From assembly GCA_947041165.1 (NCBI GenBank), contig CAMRCY010000011.1:1-62605 (forward strand): DNA of 62,605 bases, written 5' to 3'. Positions within the stretch are counted from its first letter, which is position 1, and every line of letters starts with the position of its first letter. The notes under the pieces were generated by a model. The model worked only from the letters and a program-made list of their open reading frames with translations. It was not told the origin of the DNA and did not search any database. Origin of the DNA: an uncultured Deferribacteraceae bacterium (GTDB taxonomy: Bacteria > Chrysiogenota > Deferribacteres > Deferribacterales > Mucispirillaceae). The position numbers and the translations under genes are program-made. This document shows positions 1-9,290 of the stretch, piece after piece.

Positions 1-88
1 TGAGATGTTATGTTGTGGTATTTATTTATATAGTCGTAAAGTAATGAGATGTTGTTTTGTGAATATTTATTTGTGTAGTTGTAAAATA
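1..88. repeat. Degenerate 44-bp tandem duplication
   Basis: Two adjacent copies start with TGAGATGTT (positions 1 and 45) and stay aligned over about 44 bases with substitutions only. It lies downstream of the minus-strand pckA terminator, and the array may continue beyond the left edge. No coding potential was recognised. Confidence 0.6.
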
Positions 89-118
89 GTGTGTTTATCT
101 GTTTCTACCTTTAGTTAT

Positions 119-158
119 AAAAAAAGACAAGACATAAAATTTCTTTTACATCTTGTCT
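119..158 (-). terminator. Intrinsic terminator of pckA
   Basis: On the minus strand, AGACAAGA (158-151) pairs with TCTTGTCT (132-125), extended by A/T pairs. A run of T (124-119) follows. It sits about 30 bases after the pckA stop codon. Confidence 0.85.
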
Positions 159-189
159 ATATCTACTAAACATATTTTATGTTATTAAA

Positions 190-1899
190 TTACTTTTTAC
201 CCTTTTTAGGTTTAGCTTTCGCTTTAGGCTTTACAGCAGCTTTAGGCTTAGCTTTAGCTTTTGCTTTAGGTTTGCTTTTAGTTGTTGTTTTTGATAAAGC
301 ATCAGGTTTAGGCGCTCCTTTAAGAACTGCCGAAGCCATAGGATGATCTGAGTATTTTGTAAAATTTTCAACAAACTTTTTAGCAAGTACAGCTAAAGTT
401 TTATCATACTCATCTCTACTTTTCCATCCTTTTTTAGGATCAAGTACAGCTTTGTTAACACCAGGAACTGCTTTAGGAATTCCAAAACCGAATATAGGAT
501 CAACAGTGTATCCACCTTTATCAACAGCTCCTGACAGGATCGCATTGATAATAGTTCTTGTGTCACTAATTTTAAATCTTTTACCGTTTTTACCACCACA
601 TAATCCAGTGTTTACTAGATATGCTTTAGCACGATGTTTCTTCATTTTTTCCATTAATATTCTAGCATACTCATAAGGATGCCACACCATGAATGGTTCT
701 CCAAAACAAGTTGAAAAAGTTGCTGTTGGTTCAGTCACACCTTTTTCAGTTCCTGCAACTTTTGCAGTGTATCCTGATATGAAGTGATAGATAGCTTGAT
801 TAGTATCTAATTTAGATACGGGAGGTAGAACTCCAAAAGCATCAAATGTTAAGAAGATAATATTTTTTGGATGTCCACCCATATTATCTTTAGCTGTACG
901 AGGCATTTGAGTTAATGGATATGATGATCTAGTGTTTTCAGTTTTAGCATCACTATCAAGATCAACAATTCTAGTTGATTCATCAAACACAACATTCTCT
1001 AAGATTGTTCCGAACGAATGTGTAGTTTTATATATATCTGGTTCCATTTCTTGAGATAGGTTGATAACTTTTGCATAACAACCGCCTTCAATATTAAATA
1101 TTCCAGCATCACTCCAACCGTGCTCATCATCACCGATTAGGTATCTTTCAGAATCAGAAGACAATGTTGTTTTTCCTGTTCCAGATAAACCGAAGAATAG
1201 TGCTGTGTCATTTTTCTTACCGATATTGGCAGAACAATGCATAGACATAACATTCTTTTTAGGAAGATAATAGTTCATAACAGTGAAGATCGATTTTTTC
1301 ATTTCGCCAGCATATTCAGTTCCAGCGATAAGCACTATTTTTTCTGCAAAGTTTAACATGATTGCAGTTTCAGATTTTGTGTTATCCACTTGAGGATTAC
1401 ATTTAAAACTAGGTAAATATAGAACAGTGAAATCTTCTTTAAAGTTAGCAAGTTTTTTAAGCACTGTTTCGCAGATGAACATATTTCTTGCGAACATACT
1501 ATGCCAAGCGTACTCACTTATTACTCTTACTTTAAGTCTTGAAGTTTCATCAGCTCCAGCGTAAAGTTCTTGTACGAACAATTCTTTATTGTCACAAAAT
1601 TTTACCATTTTTTCTTTAATAGATCGAAAATTTGATACACTCATTTCTGATGCAGCTGAGCTATCCCAGTTTACATCTTTTTCAGAAGATGGTTCTCTTA
1701 CCACATACTTGTCTTTAGCAGATCTGCCAGTATGTTTTCCAGTGTTAAATGCTAATGCACCACCTTTTACAAAAGCTCCTTCGCCACGTTTAATAATCTC
1801 TTCAGTTAATGCCTCAGTAGGCATGTTTAAAAAGATTGTTTTTGGCGACTGAATATTGTATTTCTTAAGATAGTCGGTACCAGTTTTGTAAATGCTCAT
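190..1899 (-). CDS. pckA: Phosphoenolpyruvate carboxykinase (ATP)
   Basis: ATP-dependent PEP carboxykinase converts oxaloacetate and ATP to PEP, CO2 and ADP in the cytosol. It works in gluconeogenesis or, in anaerobes, in the reverse direction. The 569-aa product has the kinase P-loop GLSGTGKTTLS (residues 237-247), the metal/nucleotide segment LIGDDEHGW (254-262), EGGCYAK (271-277) and the substrate-binding region GKHTGRS (54-60). The start has a strong GGAGG site (1908-1912). The family is usually about 525-540 aa. The extra length is a C-terminal tail of about 30 residues made almost only of Lys, Ala and Pro. The core is intact, so activity is expected; the role of the tail is unknown. A short decayed copy of part of this gene lies at 17290-17325. 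Confidence 0.97.
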   Translation of the reverse strand: MSIYKTGTDYLKKYNIQSPKTIFLNMPTEALTEEIIKRGEGAFVKGGALAFNTGKHTGRSAKDKYVVREPSSEKDVNWDSSAASEMSVSNFRSIKEKMVKFCDNKELFVQELYAGADETSRLKVRVISEYAWHSMFARNMFICETVLKKLANFKEDFTVLYLPSFKCNPQVDNTKSETAIMLNFAEKIVLIAGTEYAGEMKKSIFTVMNYYLPKKNVMSMHCSANIGKKNDTALFFGLSGTGKTTLSSDSERYLIGDDEHGWSDAGIFNIEGGCYAKVINLSQEMEPDIYKTTHSFGTILENVVFDESTRIVDLDSDAKTENTRSSYPLTQMPRTAKDNMGGHPKNIIFLTFDAFGVLPPVSKLDTNQAIYHFISGYTAKVAGTEKGVTEPTATFSTCFGEPFMVWHPYEYARILMEKMKKHRAKAYLVNTGLCGGKNGKRFKISDTRTIINAILSGAVDKGGYTVDPIFGFGIPKAVPGVNKAVLDPKKGWKSRDEYDKTLAVLAKKFVENFTKYSDHPMASAVLKGAPKPDALSKTTTKSKPKAKAKAKPKAAVKPKAKAKPKKGKK

Positions 1900-1992
1900 A
1901 CGTTATTCCTCCACAGTTGATTTTCGTTGTTATATCTGTTACAATCCATAGGATAATATTTCTAGTTTAGGTATTTATGAAATTGAAAAATA

Positions 1993-2034
1993 GTTGTTAT
2001 ACAACAACATCTACTTATTCATTTATAGTATAAT
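1993..2034. promoter_or_regulatory. Divergent pckA/HNH promoter region with small dyad
   Basis: GTTGT-TAT-ACAAC (1993-2005) is a 5-bp-arm dyad in the 158-bp divergent gap. A TATAAT box (2029-2034) stands at a suitable distance before the HNH gene. No convincing -35 box was seen, and the operator reading is tentative. Confidence 0.3.
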
Positions 2035-2057
2035 TTTTATGAGAGGTCAATGTTATT

Positions 2058-2345
2058 ATGAATAATTTTTTTATTTCTTCTGTGTCTGAAAAAGAGATAA
2101 AGGCAGAAAAGTTAAAAGCACGTGAACTTAGATCTAAAGAGTGGTGGAAAACTTTGATTAATCAAGGCGTCTGTTACTACTGTAATGAGAAGTTTAGCAA
2201 GGAAGAATTGACGATGGATCATGTTGTTCCGATCATCAGGGGTGGCAAGTCTACGAAGGGTAATATTGTATGTTGTTGCAAAGAGTGTAACAATAAAAAG
2301 AAGTATTATTTACCTATCGAAATGAACGGCGAACTTGATAGTTAA
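2058..2345 (+). CDS. Small HNH endonuclease-family protein
   Basis: This 95-aa protein has a basic helical N-terminus and a compact HNH zinc-finger nuclease fold. It shows CYYC (Cys39, Cys42), the catalytic-type MDHVVP (Asp54-His55), Asn69, and a second CKEC pair (Cys74, Cys77) followed by Asn. HNH domains of this size occur as restriction, homing or phage-type nucleases and as orphan housekeeping proteins. It stands alone, with no methyltransferase, terminase or specificity domain beside it, so its substrate cannot be named. GAGAGG upstream is a plausible ribosome-binding site. It may be a domesticated or mobile-element-derived nuclease. Confidence 0.85.
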   Translation: MNNFFISSVSEKEIKAEKLKARELRSKEWWKTLINQGVCYYCNEKFSKEELTMDHVVPIIRGGKSTKGNIVCCCKECNNKKKYYLPIEMNGELDS

Positions 2346-2389
2346 TCTGCTGTCATAATGTTAAATCGGTACTGATTAATTCGTGCGTA

Positions 2390-2605
2390 CAATTTTTAGA
2401 TTGATGCGAAGTGAAACTTGTATATGCTATGAATTACAATTTTTAGATTGATGCTAATTGAAACTTGTATATGCTATGAATTAAAATTTTTAGATTGATG
2501 CGAATTAGAACTTGTATATTGTTGTGAATTAAAATTTTTAGATTGATGCGAATTGAAACTTGTATATGCTATGAATTAAAATTTTTAGATTAATAAGAAT
2601 TAGTC
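2390..2605. repeat. 47-bp tandem repeat array, four full copies plus a partial
   Basis: The units begin with (A)AATTTTTAGATTGATGC and end with ATGCTATGAATTA. They repeat every 47 bases from 2390 with few substitutions, and a fifth copy decays after about 2590. The array fills most of the 486-bp gap between the HNH gene and alaS. The remainder is AT-rich with no gene seen. Copies are directly abutting with no unique spacers, so this is not CRISPR. Confidence 0.9.
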
Positions 2606-2831
2606 GATCACAAGTTGTTATAATTTTTGATTAATAAATATAGGTTGCTAGTTTTTATATAGATATCAAAACGCTGTTTATATTATAATGTTGTAAGTTG
2701 TGTATCTGTAATCTATTTTAGTTGTTACAAATTTTAGATTAATATAAGTTTTGAAATATAAGTTATAAATTATTGAGTTATTAAATATATAGTATTTGTG
2801 TTGAACGCAAATTTATTAGGGATGGGGTTAG

Positions 2832-5450
2832 ATGCAAGGTAATATAATACGTGAAAGATTTCTGAAATTTTATGAGTTAAATAATCATAAGATTGTTTCA
2901 TCGTCACCACTTCTTCCAATAGATGATGACACTCTACTTTTTGCAAACGCTGGAATGAACCAGTTCAAGAATATTTTCTTAGGTAAAGAAGTGAGAGATT
3001 ATAAGCGAGCTACAACTTGTCAGAAAGTTGTTCGTGCAGGTGGCAAGCATAACGATCTTGAGAATGTAGGAAGAACAGCACGCCACCACACATTTTTTGA
3101 GATGTTAGGGAATTTCTCATTCGGTGATTATTTTAAAGTTGATGCAATAAAGTTTGCATGGAGTTTTTTAACTGAAGAATTAAAATTAGATACAAGCAAA
3201 ATGTTTGTAACAATATATGAAGAAGATGATGAAGCGTATGATATCTGGAAAGATGTTATCGGCTTACCAGTTGACAAAATTCATCGTCGTGGCAAGAAAG
3301 ATAATTTTTGGCAGATGGGGGACACAGGCCCATGTGGTCCTTGTTCTGAGATTTTCTACGATCAAGGTAAAGGCGTTGGTTGCAATACTCCAGAGTGTGA
3401 TCCTGAGTGCGAGTGCGATAGGCATCTTGAAATCTGGAATTTAGTTTTCATGCAATTTAATAGAGATGAGAAAGGTACGATGACTCCACTTCCAAAACCA
3501 TCAATAGATACAGGAATGGGATTAGAACGAGTTGCAGGTATTATGCAAAATGTTGTGAGCAATTACGATACCGATCTTATCAAACCGATTATAGAATTTA
3601 TAGCAAGCGATATCGGTATGAAATATGGCAGTAACGAATTAAACGATGTATCTATGCGTGTAATTGCAGATCATTCGAGAGCTACAGCATTTCTTATAGG
3701 TGATGGTGTAATTCCAGCAAGTGATGGCAGAGGGTATGTGTTAAGAAGAATAATGCGTAGAGCTATGAGGCATGGCAGATTGCTTGGATACGAGAATATA
3801 TTTTTCTATAAGGTTGTTCTTTTTGTGATAGATTTCATGAAAGGATATTATACTGAACTTGCAGATAAAAAAGAGTATATAAAAGGTATTGTTGAGAAAG
3901 AAGAGAGATCTTTTATCAAAACATTATCATCAGGATTAGAGATTTTAAATAGCGATATCATTCCTAGATCAAAAGCTAAAGGTGTGATAGTCGGTGATGA
4001 TATTTTTAAATTATATGATACCTACGGTTTTCCAGTTGATCTATTAGAAGATATCGCAACTGACAATAATTTAAGTTTAGATATGTCAAGATTTGACATA
4101 CTTATGCAGGAACAACAAGAGCGAGCAAAGATCGGAGGACTAGGTGTAAAGCTTGATCGTGTGCTTGATATTTTTACAACTTTAGGATCTAAATATCAAT
4201 CAGAGTTTTTAGGATATAGAGAGAGTGATTTTGATAATAAAGGTAAGGTTGTATGTATTATTAACGGTGAGAAAGAGGTTACAACTATTAAAGCTCAAGA
4301 TAAAGCTTATATAATATTTGATAAAACATCTTTCTATCCTGAGGGTGGCGGACAAACTGGTGACACTGGATATATCACAGCTGATGGTATAGAGTTTGAA
4401 GTTGATGACACATTTAAAGTAGGAGATGCTATCATTCATTCAGGACATCTTAAAAAAGGTGTAATAGAGATCGGTAAAATATTAGATCAGAATATTAATA
4501 ATGATAGACGTTTAAAAACAGAGTATAATCATACTGCAACTCATCTGCTTCATAAGGCGTTGCAATCAACTCTTGGTGCAGCTGTTAGACAGGCTGGTAG
4601 TAATGTTGATGAGGAGTCATTCCGTTTTGATTTCACATTTGATAGAGCGTTGACAGATATTGAGATTGAGAGTATTGAGCAACAGGTGAACAGTGAAATT
4701 TTTACATCTCATAAAGTTGTGAAAGAGTACATGAATAAAGAGGATGCTATCAAAACTGGTGCGACTGCATTATTTGGTGAAAGGTATTCTGATACGGTTA
4801 GAGTTGTCACAATAGGTGATTATTCAACAGAGTTATGTGGTGGTTGTCATATTGAGAACACATCTGAAATTGGGGTGTTTAAAATAATTTTAGAACAATC
4901 TGTTGCATCAGGAGTCCGTAGAATAGAAGGATTAACTTCATACAGAGCGTTAGCGTATTTGAACGATGCTGATAGATTAAGAAAAGATTTATTACAACTA
5001 CTTAAAACACAAGATATTGTTAAGAGAATTAATGATATGTTTTTAGAGTTAAAAAGTAAGGATCGCCATATTAAAGAAGTTGAAGAGAAGTTGGTATCAA
5101 TTAACGCTGAAGATATGTTGTCAGATATAAAAACTGTAAATGGTATAAACTATATTACGTTGCGTATGGATGATAGCAGTATTGACAATATGAGATCGTT
5201 ACTTGATAAGGCTAAGCAGAAAGTTGGTAGTGGTATAGTTATTATGGCAGGTATAAACGAAGGTCGTGGTATATTACTTATCGGAGTGACGAAAGATATA
5301 ACATCTAAAATGAGTGCTAATGATATTATAAAGAAAGCGAATACGATAACAGTTGTAAAGGGTGGAGGCCGTCCTGAGATGGCTCAAGCTGGTGTTGATG
5401 ATGTTAGCAAAATAGATGAATTATTGAATTCATTAATAGACATAATATAG
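2832..5450 (+). CDS. alaS: Alanyl-tRNA synthetase
   Basis: Class IIc synthetase that charges tRNA-Ala and edits mischarged Ser/Gly. The 872-aa chain has every expected part. Class II motif 2 lies around residues 81-102 (RTARHHTFFEMLGNFSFGD) and motif 3 is DTGMGLERV (226-234). A Cys-rich metal-type insert lies at about 184-195 (CNTPECDPECEC). The editing-site HTATHLLH is near 566-573, the editing-site CGGCH near 668-672, and the C-terminal DHHA1 Gly-rich GGGRPEMAQAG near 843-853. A G-rich ribosome-binding site (GGGATGGGG) precedes the ATG. It is a single-copy housekeeping gene with nothing unusual in the catalytic residues. Confidence 0.98.
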   Translation: MQGNIIRERFLKFYELNNHKIVSSSPLLPIDDDTLLFANAGMNQFKNIFLGKEVRDYKRATTCQKVVRAGGKHNDLENVGRTARHHTFFEMLGNFSFGDYFKVDAIKFAWSFLTEELKLDTSKMFVTIYEEDDEAYDIWKDVIGLPVDKIHRRGKKDNFWQMGDTGPCGPCSEIFYDQGKGVGCNTPECDPECECDRHLEIWNLVFMQFNRDEKGTMTPLPKPSIDTGMGLERVAGIMQNVVSNYDTDLIKPIIEFIASDIGMKYGSNELNDVSMRVIADHSRATAFLIGDGVIPASDGRGYVLRRIMRRAMRHGRLLGYENIFFYKVVLFVIDFMKGYYTELADKKEYIKGIVEKEERSFIKTLSSGLEILNSDIIPRSKAKGVIVGDDIFKLYDTYGFPVDLLEDIATDNNLSLDMSRFDILMQEQQERAKIGGLGVKLDRVLDIFTTLGSKYQSEFLGYRESDFDNKGKVVCIINGEKEVTTIKAQDKAYIIFDKTSFYPEGGGQTGDTGYITADGIEFEVDDTFKVGDAIIHSGHLKKGVIEIGKILDQNINNDRRLKTEYNHTATHLLHKALQSTLGAAVRQAGSNVDEESFRFDFTFDRALTDIEIESIEQQVNSEIFTSHKVVKEYMNKEDAIKTGATALFGERYSDTVRVVTIGDYSTELCGGCHIENTSEIGVFKIILEQSVASGVRRIEGLTSYRALAYLNDADRLRKDLLQLLKTQDIVKRINDMFLELKSKDRHIKEVEEKLVSINAEDMLSDIKTVNGINYITLRMDDSSIDNMRSLLDKAKQKVGSGIVIMAGINEGRGILLIGVTKDITSKMSANDIIKKANTITVVKGGGRPEMAQAGVDDVSKIDELLNSLIDII

Positions 5451-5541
5451 GTTATCTGTTAAGATATTAGCTTACTTATTTGAGTTATTTTTCTAATAGA
5501 TGATTTATAGTAAATATTTTTTTGGGGACGGTTTTATAAAT

Positions 5542-6000
5542 ATGAAAGTAGAAATGGTTAATCCTTTTATTACGGCAACAATTAATGTGCTTGATACGAT
5601 GGCAGGGTTGAGTGTTACAAAAAAAGAGATTTATTTAAAGCAAGGACTAGCAACAGGTAACGATGTATCGGGTCTAATCGGTATTGCGGGCAGTATTACA
5701 GGATTTGTAGGGATGTCATTTTCGGAATCGGTTGCGTTAAAAATTACAGCTGCGTTTCTTGGAGAAGAGAAAACATCTATTGATGCTGACGTGATTGATA
5801 CGATCGGTGAAGTTATTAATATGGTTGTTGGTAGTGCTAAAACAATTTTTGCTAAACAAGATATGAAGTATGATTTAGGGTTACCAAATGTTGTAACTGG
5901 TAAAGATCACACTGTTAACAGACCTAAAGATATTATGTGTATTGGCGTTAATTTTGATTTAGATGGAGAAGTATTCTCTATTGAAGTTGGATTGAAATAA
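5542..6000 (+). CDS. cheX: CheX-like chemotaxis phosphatase
   Basis: Small single-domain protein (152 aa from this start) of the CheC/CheX/FliY phosphatase superfamily. These dephosphorylate CheY-P and so reset chemotactic signalling. The start is the ATG preceding KVEMVNPFITATINVL, which matches where the family begins. It has GGGGACGG (5524-5531) upstream; an in-frame start 42 bases earlier lacks this. The ExxN catalytic helix is visible as IGEVINMVVGSAK. The protein has one such helix, as in CheX, whereas CheC has two. No other chemotaxis gene lies nearby, so its partner response regulator is encoded elsewhere. Confidence 0.85.
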   Translation: MKVEMVNPFITATINVLDTMAGLSVTKKEIYLKQGLATGNDVSGLIGIAGSITGFVGMSFSESVALKITAAFLGEEKTSIDADVIDTIGEVINMVVGSAKTIFAKQDMKYDLGLPNVVTGKDHTVNRPKDIMCIGVNFDLDGEVFSIEVGLK

Positions 6001-6103
6001 TTTATAAATTCAAGGTAGTTGTTTTTATGCTAGTAGTATTTATTTTTATGTAGCAATACATGTTTTATCTATATTTTTATATAAAGATTAATTTGAGGCG
6101 TTT

Positions 6104-7525
6104 ATGATTAGTAGAGCGAAAGATATTAAGGATATAAAAGATATATTTGTAAGAGTGAGCTTACTCACTCTTTTTTTAATTCTTATTTTAGGAGTTTTTA
6201 TGAGTAATGTGTTAGCAAAAACTACCTCATCTGCTAAACTTCCAGATATAAGTAAGTTACCAAATGGTGTTACGTTGATATATCAGAATGTTCCAGATGT
6301 AGGTGTTGTAACTGTTCAATCGTTTATAGGCACAGGTTCTGTAAATGAGAGTATTGAGATTTCAGGAATATCACATTTTTTAGAACATATATTATTTAAA
6401 GGTACGAAAAATTTTAAACCAGGTGAAATAGATGTTTATCTTGATTCACTAGGTGGAGAAAATAATGCGTTCACAAGTAGTGATCTAACAAATTATTATG
6501 TTACGATCCCAACAAAAAACGTTGAGGCAGCATTTGAAGTAGTTAGTGATATGGTTTTTAATGCTTTATTTATCAAAGATGAAATTGAGAAAGAGAAACC
6601 AGTTGTTGTTCAAGAGATAATGCGTAAATATAATGATCCGTCTTATATGATGTGGCAAGATTTATTACATACGATATTTTTAGGAACACCGTATGAGAGA
6701 GAGGTTATCGGAAGTGTTGAAACGGTAAATGCGTTAACACCAGAAAATTTGTTAGAGTATTACAATAGTTACTATCATCCAGAGAATATGTATTTAACTG
6801 TTGTTGGTGATATCTCTAAAAAAGAGGTTGAAAAATTAGCGTTAAAATATTTCAATCAAACAAGAGATGTTGATTTAGGAAAACGATATAGTGGATTAGA
6901 TAAAGTTGAGTTCACAAAATCTGTTGATAAAGTTTTCACAGCAGATATAGATATGGAATATGTTGTTCTAGCTTTCCCAACTGAAGAGAAACTTAGTAGC
7001 ACGATATATGCAAATGAAGTTCTTTCAGAGATGTTAGCAGGTGGAGAATTTTCATTATTTAATGAGATATTAAAAAATCAGAAACGATTAGTTATCTATA
7101 CATCGGATCTATCACTCAACCATAAGTATAACGGTTTGATGGGAGCGTTTGCAGTAACTGCACCTAACAACGCTGATAAGTTTAGAGATGAAGCATTGAA
7201 AATTATTCAAGATATAGCTGATGGCAAGATTGATGACAAAGTTATTGAGAAAGCGAAAAACAGATTAAAGTCTGATAATATTTATTCTTATGAAAGAGTG
7301 TCATCACTTGCAAACGAGTTAGGCTACGCATACACTTTAGATATGGAAGATTACTATCTTAATTTTGTGAACGGTATTAACGCTGTTAGTAAGAAAGATT
7401 TAATGAAATATGCAACAGAGTTATTAGATAAACCTATGTATTACGCTAAAACAATCGGCAAGAAAAAAGCTGATAAGAAAGCTGATAAAAAGGTTGAGAA
7501 GATAGCAGAGAAGAGAAAGAAATAA
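6104..7525 (+). CDS. Secreted M16-family zinc peptidase
   Basis: M16 (pitrilysin/processing-peptidase type) protein, 473 aa, about the size of a single-subunit family member. The inverted zinc motif HFLEH is at residues 91-95, and the third ligand Glu171 lies in VVVQEI, a normal spacing. Residues 16-38 form a signal peptide (basic RVS, hydrophobic LLTLFLILILGVF, then NVLA-K), so the enzyme should act in the periplasm. The C-terminus is a Lys-rich tail. A second possible start at 6200 has AGGAG before it, but it would remove the signal peptide. Residues 7-14 repeat KDI. A perfect terminator-like hairpin lies inside the signal-peptide coding region. Confidence 0.88.
   Translation: MISRAKDIKDIKDIFVRVSLLTLFLILILGVFMSNVLAKTTSSAKLPDISKLPNGVTLIYQNVPDVGVVTVQSFIGTGSVNESIEISGISHFLEHILFKGTKNFKPGEIDVYLDSLGGENNAFTSSDLTNYYVTIPTKNVEAAFEVVSDMVFNALFIKDEIEKEKPVVVQEIMRKYNDPSYMMWQDLLHTIFLGTPYEREVIGSVETVNALTPENLLEYYNSYYHPENMYLTVVGDISKKEVEKLALKYFNQTRDVDLGKRYSGLDKVEFTKSVDKVFTADIDMEYVVLAFPTEEKLSSTIYANEVLSEMLAGGEFSLFNEILKNQKRLVIYTSDLSLNHKYNGLMGAFAVTAPNNADKFRDEALKIIQDIADGKIDDKVIEKAKNRLKSDNIYSYERVSSLANELGYAYTLDMEDYYLNFVNGINAVSKKDLMKYATELLDKPMYYAKTIGKKKADKKADKKVEKIAEKRKK
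6151..6177 (+). terminator. Terminator-like hairpin inside the M16 peptidase gene
   Basis: AAGAGTGAG (6151-6159), loop CTTA, CTCACTCTT (6164-6172) and a T7 run (6171-6177) form a perfect 9-bp intrinsic terminator shape within codons about 17-25. It could end the upstream cheX transcript or attenuate this gene. Confidence 0.6.
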
Positions 7526-7565
7526 TATTAAGTAATATTTAATTATATTACTTAGATAGATTTAG

Positions 7566-7608
7566 AAAAAAAAACTCTAGCCGATTTTATTATCAGCTAG
7601 AGTTTTTT
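7566..7608. terminator. Bidirectional terminator between M16 peptidase and pepV
   Basis: ACTCTAGC (7574-7581) pairs with GCTAGAGT (7596-7603). An A tract lies on the left and a T tract on the right, so the hairpin can end both convergent genes. Confidence 0.9.
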
Positions 7609-7698
7609 ATTAAGCAAAATTAATCATTATGTTATTAGTTGACGTATCAATAATATTTATCGTAACTTTTTAATATATTATTGTAGTCAGTAAATCAC

Positions 7699-9138
7699 CT
7701 ATCTTATCTTAGTAGTTTTAATTATCTCTTTTTCTATCACATTTAAATCGAATATCGCTTTTGCATAAATTTTAGTTATTGTTTTAAGTTTTAGAAGAGA
7801 TATCCGTTCATTAGATTGATGAGCTAAATCTTCATCATCTGGCATAATAGGTCCAAACGATAAAGCGTTAGGAAATGCTCTTGCATAAGTTCCACCACCG
7901 ATAACGATCGGTTCTCTATTATCTCCAGTTACAGACCTATAAGCTCCAAGTAGCGTTTTTACGAACTTAGAGTTTTTATCAACATAGAGAGGTATTTTAT
8001 GATTTAATATTGATATAGCTGTGCCAGTTTTTTTCATAGCGTTACAGATAGTTTCTTCAGCATATTCAGGGTTAATAGTAACAGGATATCTGATATCAAA
8101 GTTAGCTTGTAGGTTTTCGCTATCATATCTTAGCATACCGAAGTTAAGAGATAGAGGGGTTGAGATTTCGTCAGTCATATTTATCCCTAAAAGTTTCCCA
8201 TCAGTTTCATATTTGAATAGTTGATACATATCTTTTATCCATAGATTAAGTTCTTTTGGAGCAAAATCTAATTTTTCTAAAACGCCAAATAATCGTTGAA
8301 TAGCATTCACTCCTGTTTCAGGGTTCATAGCGTGTACAGCTTTTCCTTCTATTTCAACTTTAATCATTTTATCTTCAAAGTAATCAAATTTTATATAATC
8401 CCTATTAAATTTCTCTAATTGTATGTAAATTTTTGCAATATCTTTACCGCCGAAATAAGCTACAGCTTTATCGGGTACGATATTTACTTTCTCACCAGCT
8501 GTCATTCCAAGCAGTATAACAGGTTCCATCGGCATAGCTTCAAAACCTCTTTTTATTGCGAGGCTCAAGATACCTTTTTCACCGTACACAGCAGGAAATT
8601 TTGCATCAGGAGCATATGAGCATTTAGGAATATCTTCAGTATTAAGATATCTATTAACGCATTTAAATCCTGATTCTTCATCAAGTCCTAAGATAAATCT
8701 AAACCTTTTATTGAATTTTACTCCAGCATCAATCAAAGCTTTAAGTGCGTAAAATGTTGCAGCAACCGATCCTTTATTATCAATTGCTCCACGTCCTATG
8801 ATTTCATTATCTATTATAGCACCAGACGTTGGGTGTGCTTTCCAGTTATCTAGATTATTGTAAGGCACAGTGTCTAGGTGACACAATATCCCGTAGAGAT
8901 CTCCGTCTTTATCTCCTATTTCAGAGTATCCAACCATATTATCTATGTTTTTGGTAATAAATCCTAACTCTTCACTCCTTTCTAGCACATAGTCTAGACA
9001 GTCAGAGATATTTTTACCAAATGGGTATTCGTCAGTTGCGTTGTTAAAATCGTATACCGTATTAAACGATATTATTTTTTGTAGAAATTCTACTTCTTCG
9101 TCGAAATTTTTGTCGATTATTTTATTTATATTTTCCAT
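7699..9138 (-). CDS. pepV: M20-family dipeptidase, PepV/Xaa-His type
   Basis: Dinuclear zinc dipeptidase of peptidase family M20, 479 aa, of PepV-like length. Visible metal and catalytic residues are His87 and Asp89 in CHLDTVP, bridging Asp120 in GRGAIDNKG, Glu154-Glu155 in LDEESGF, Asp178 in YAPDAKFP, and a C-terminal His in DLAHQSNE (about residue 447). GGGTYARAF near residues 414-422 is the substrate-carboxylate region typical of PepV. It likely hydrolyses short peptides in the cytosol, since no signal peptide is seen. It is monocistronic, ends at the shared bidirectional terminator and diverges from purL. The ribosome-binding site is weak. Confidence 0.9.
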   Translation of the reverse strand: MENINKIIDKNFDEEVEFLQKIISFNTVYDFNNATDEYPFGKNISDCLDYVLERSEELGFITKNIDNMVGYSEIGDKDGDLYGILCHLDTVPYNNLDNWKAHPTSGAIIDNEIIGRGAIDNKGSVAATFYALKALIDAGVKFNKRFRFILGLDEESGFKCVNRYLNTEDIPKCSYAPDAKFPAVYGEKGILSLAIKRGFEAMPMEPVILLGMTAGEKVNIVPDKAVAYFGGKDIAKIYIQLEKFNRDYIKFDYFEDKMIKVEIEGKAVHAMNPETGVNAIQRLFGVLEKLDFAPKELNLWIKDMYQLFKYETDGKLLGINMTDEISTPLSLNFGMLRYDSENLQANFDIRYPVTINPEYAEETICNAMKKTGTAISILNHKIPLYVDKNSKFVKTLLGAYRSVTGDNREPIVIGGGTYARAFPNALSFGPIMPDDEDLAHQSNERISLLKLKTITKIYAKAIFDLNVIEKEIIKTTKIR

Positions 9139-9290
9139 AATAACTATGATTATAAAGTTTTAATTTTGTTCAGTCAAGAACCTAAATTGCAACCGATATT
9201 ATTAACACTTGTAAATCGTTAAATCACGATATATAATACTGCTCCTTTTGGAGTTTAAAACTTTATATTATGAAGGAATGGAACCTTAAG

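Noticed and set aside
2390-2605. Possible CRISPR array
   Set aside because: Copies abut directly with no unique spacers, and no cas gene is present; the same holds for the arrays at 14255, 23868, 37518 and 39006.
6200-7525. M16 peptidase starting at 6200
   Set aside because: AGGAG precedes it, but the longer frame encodes a convincing signal peptide; kept as an alternative only.
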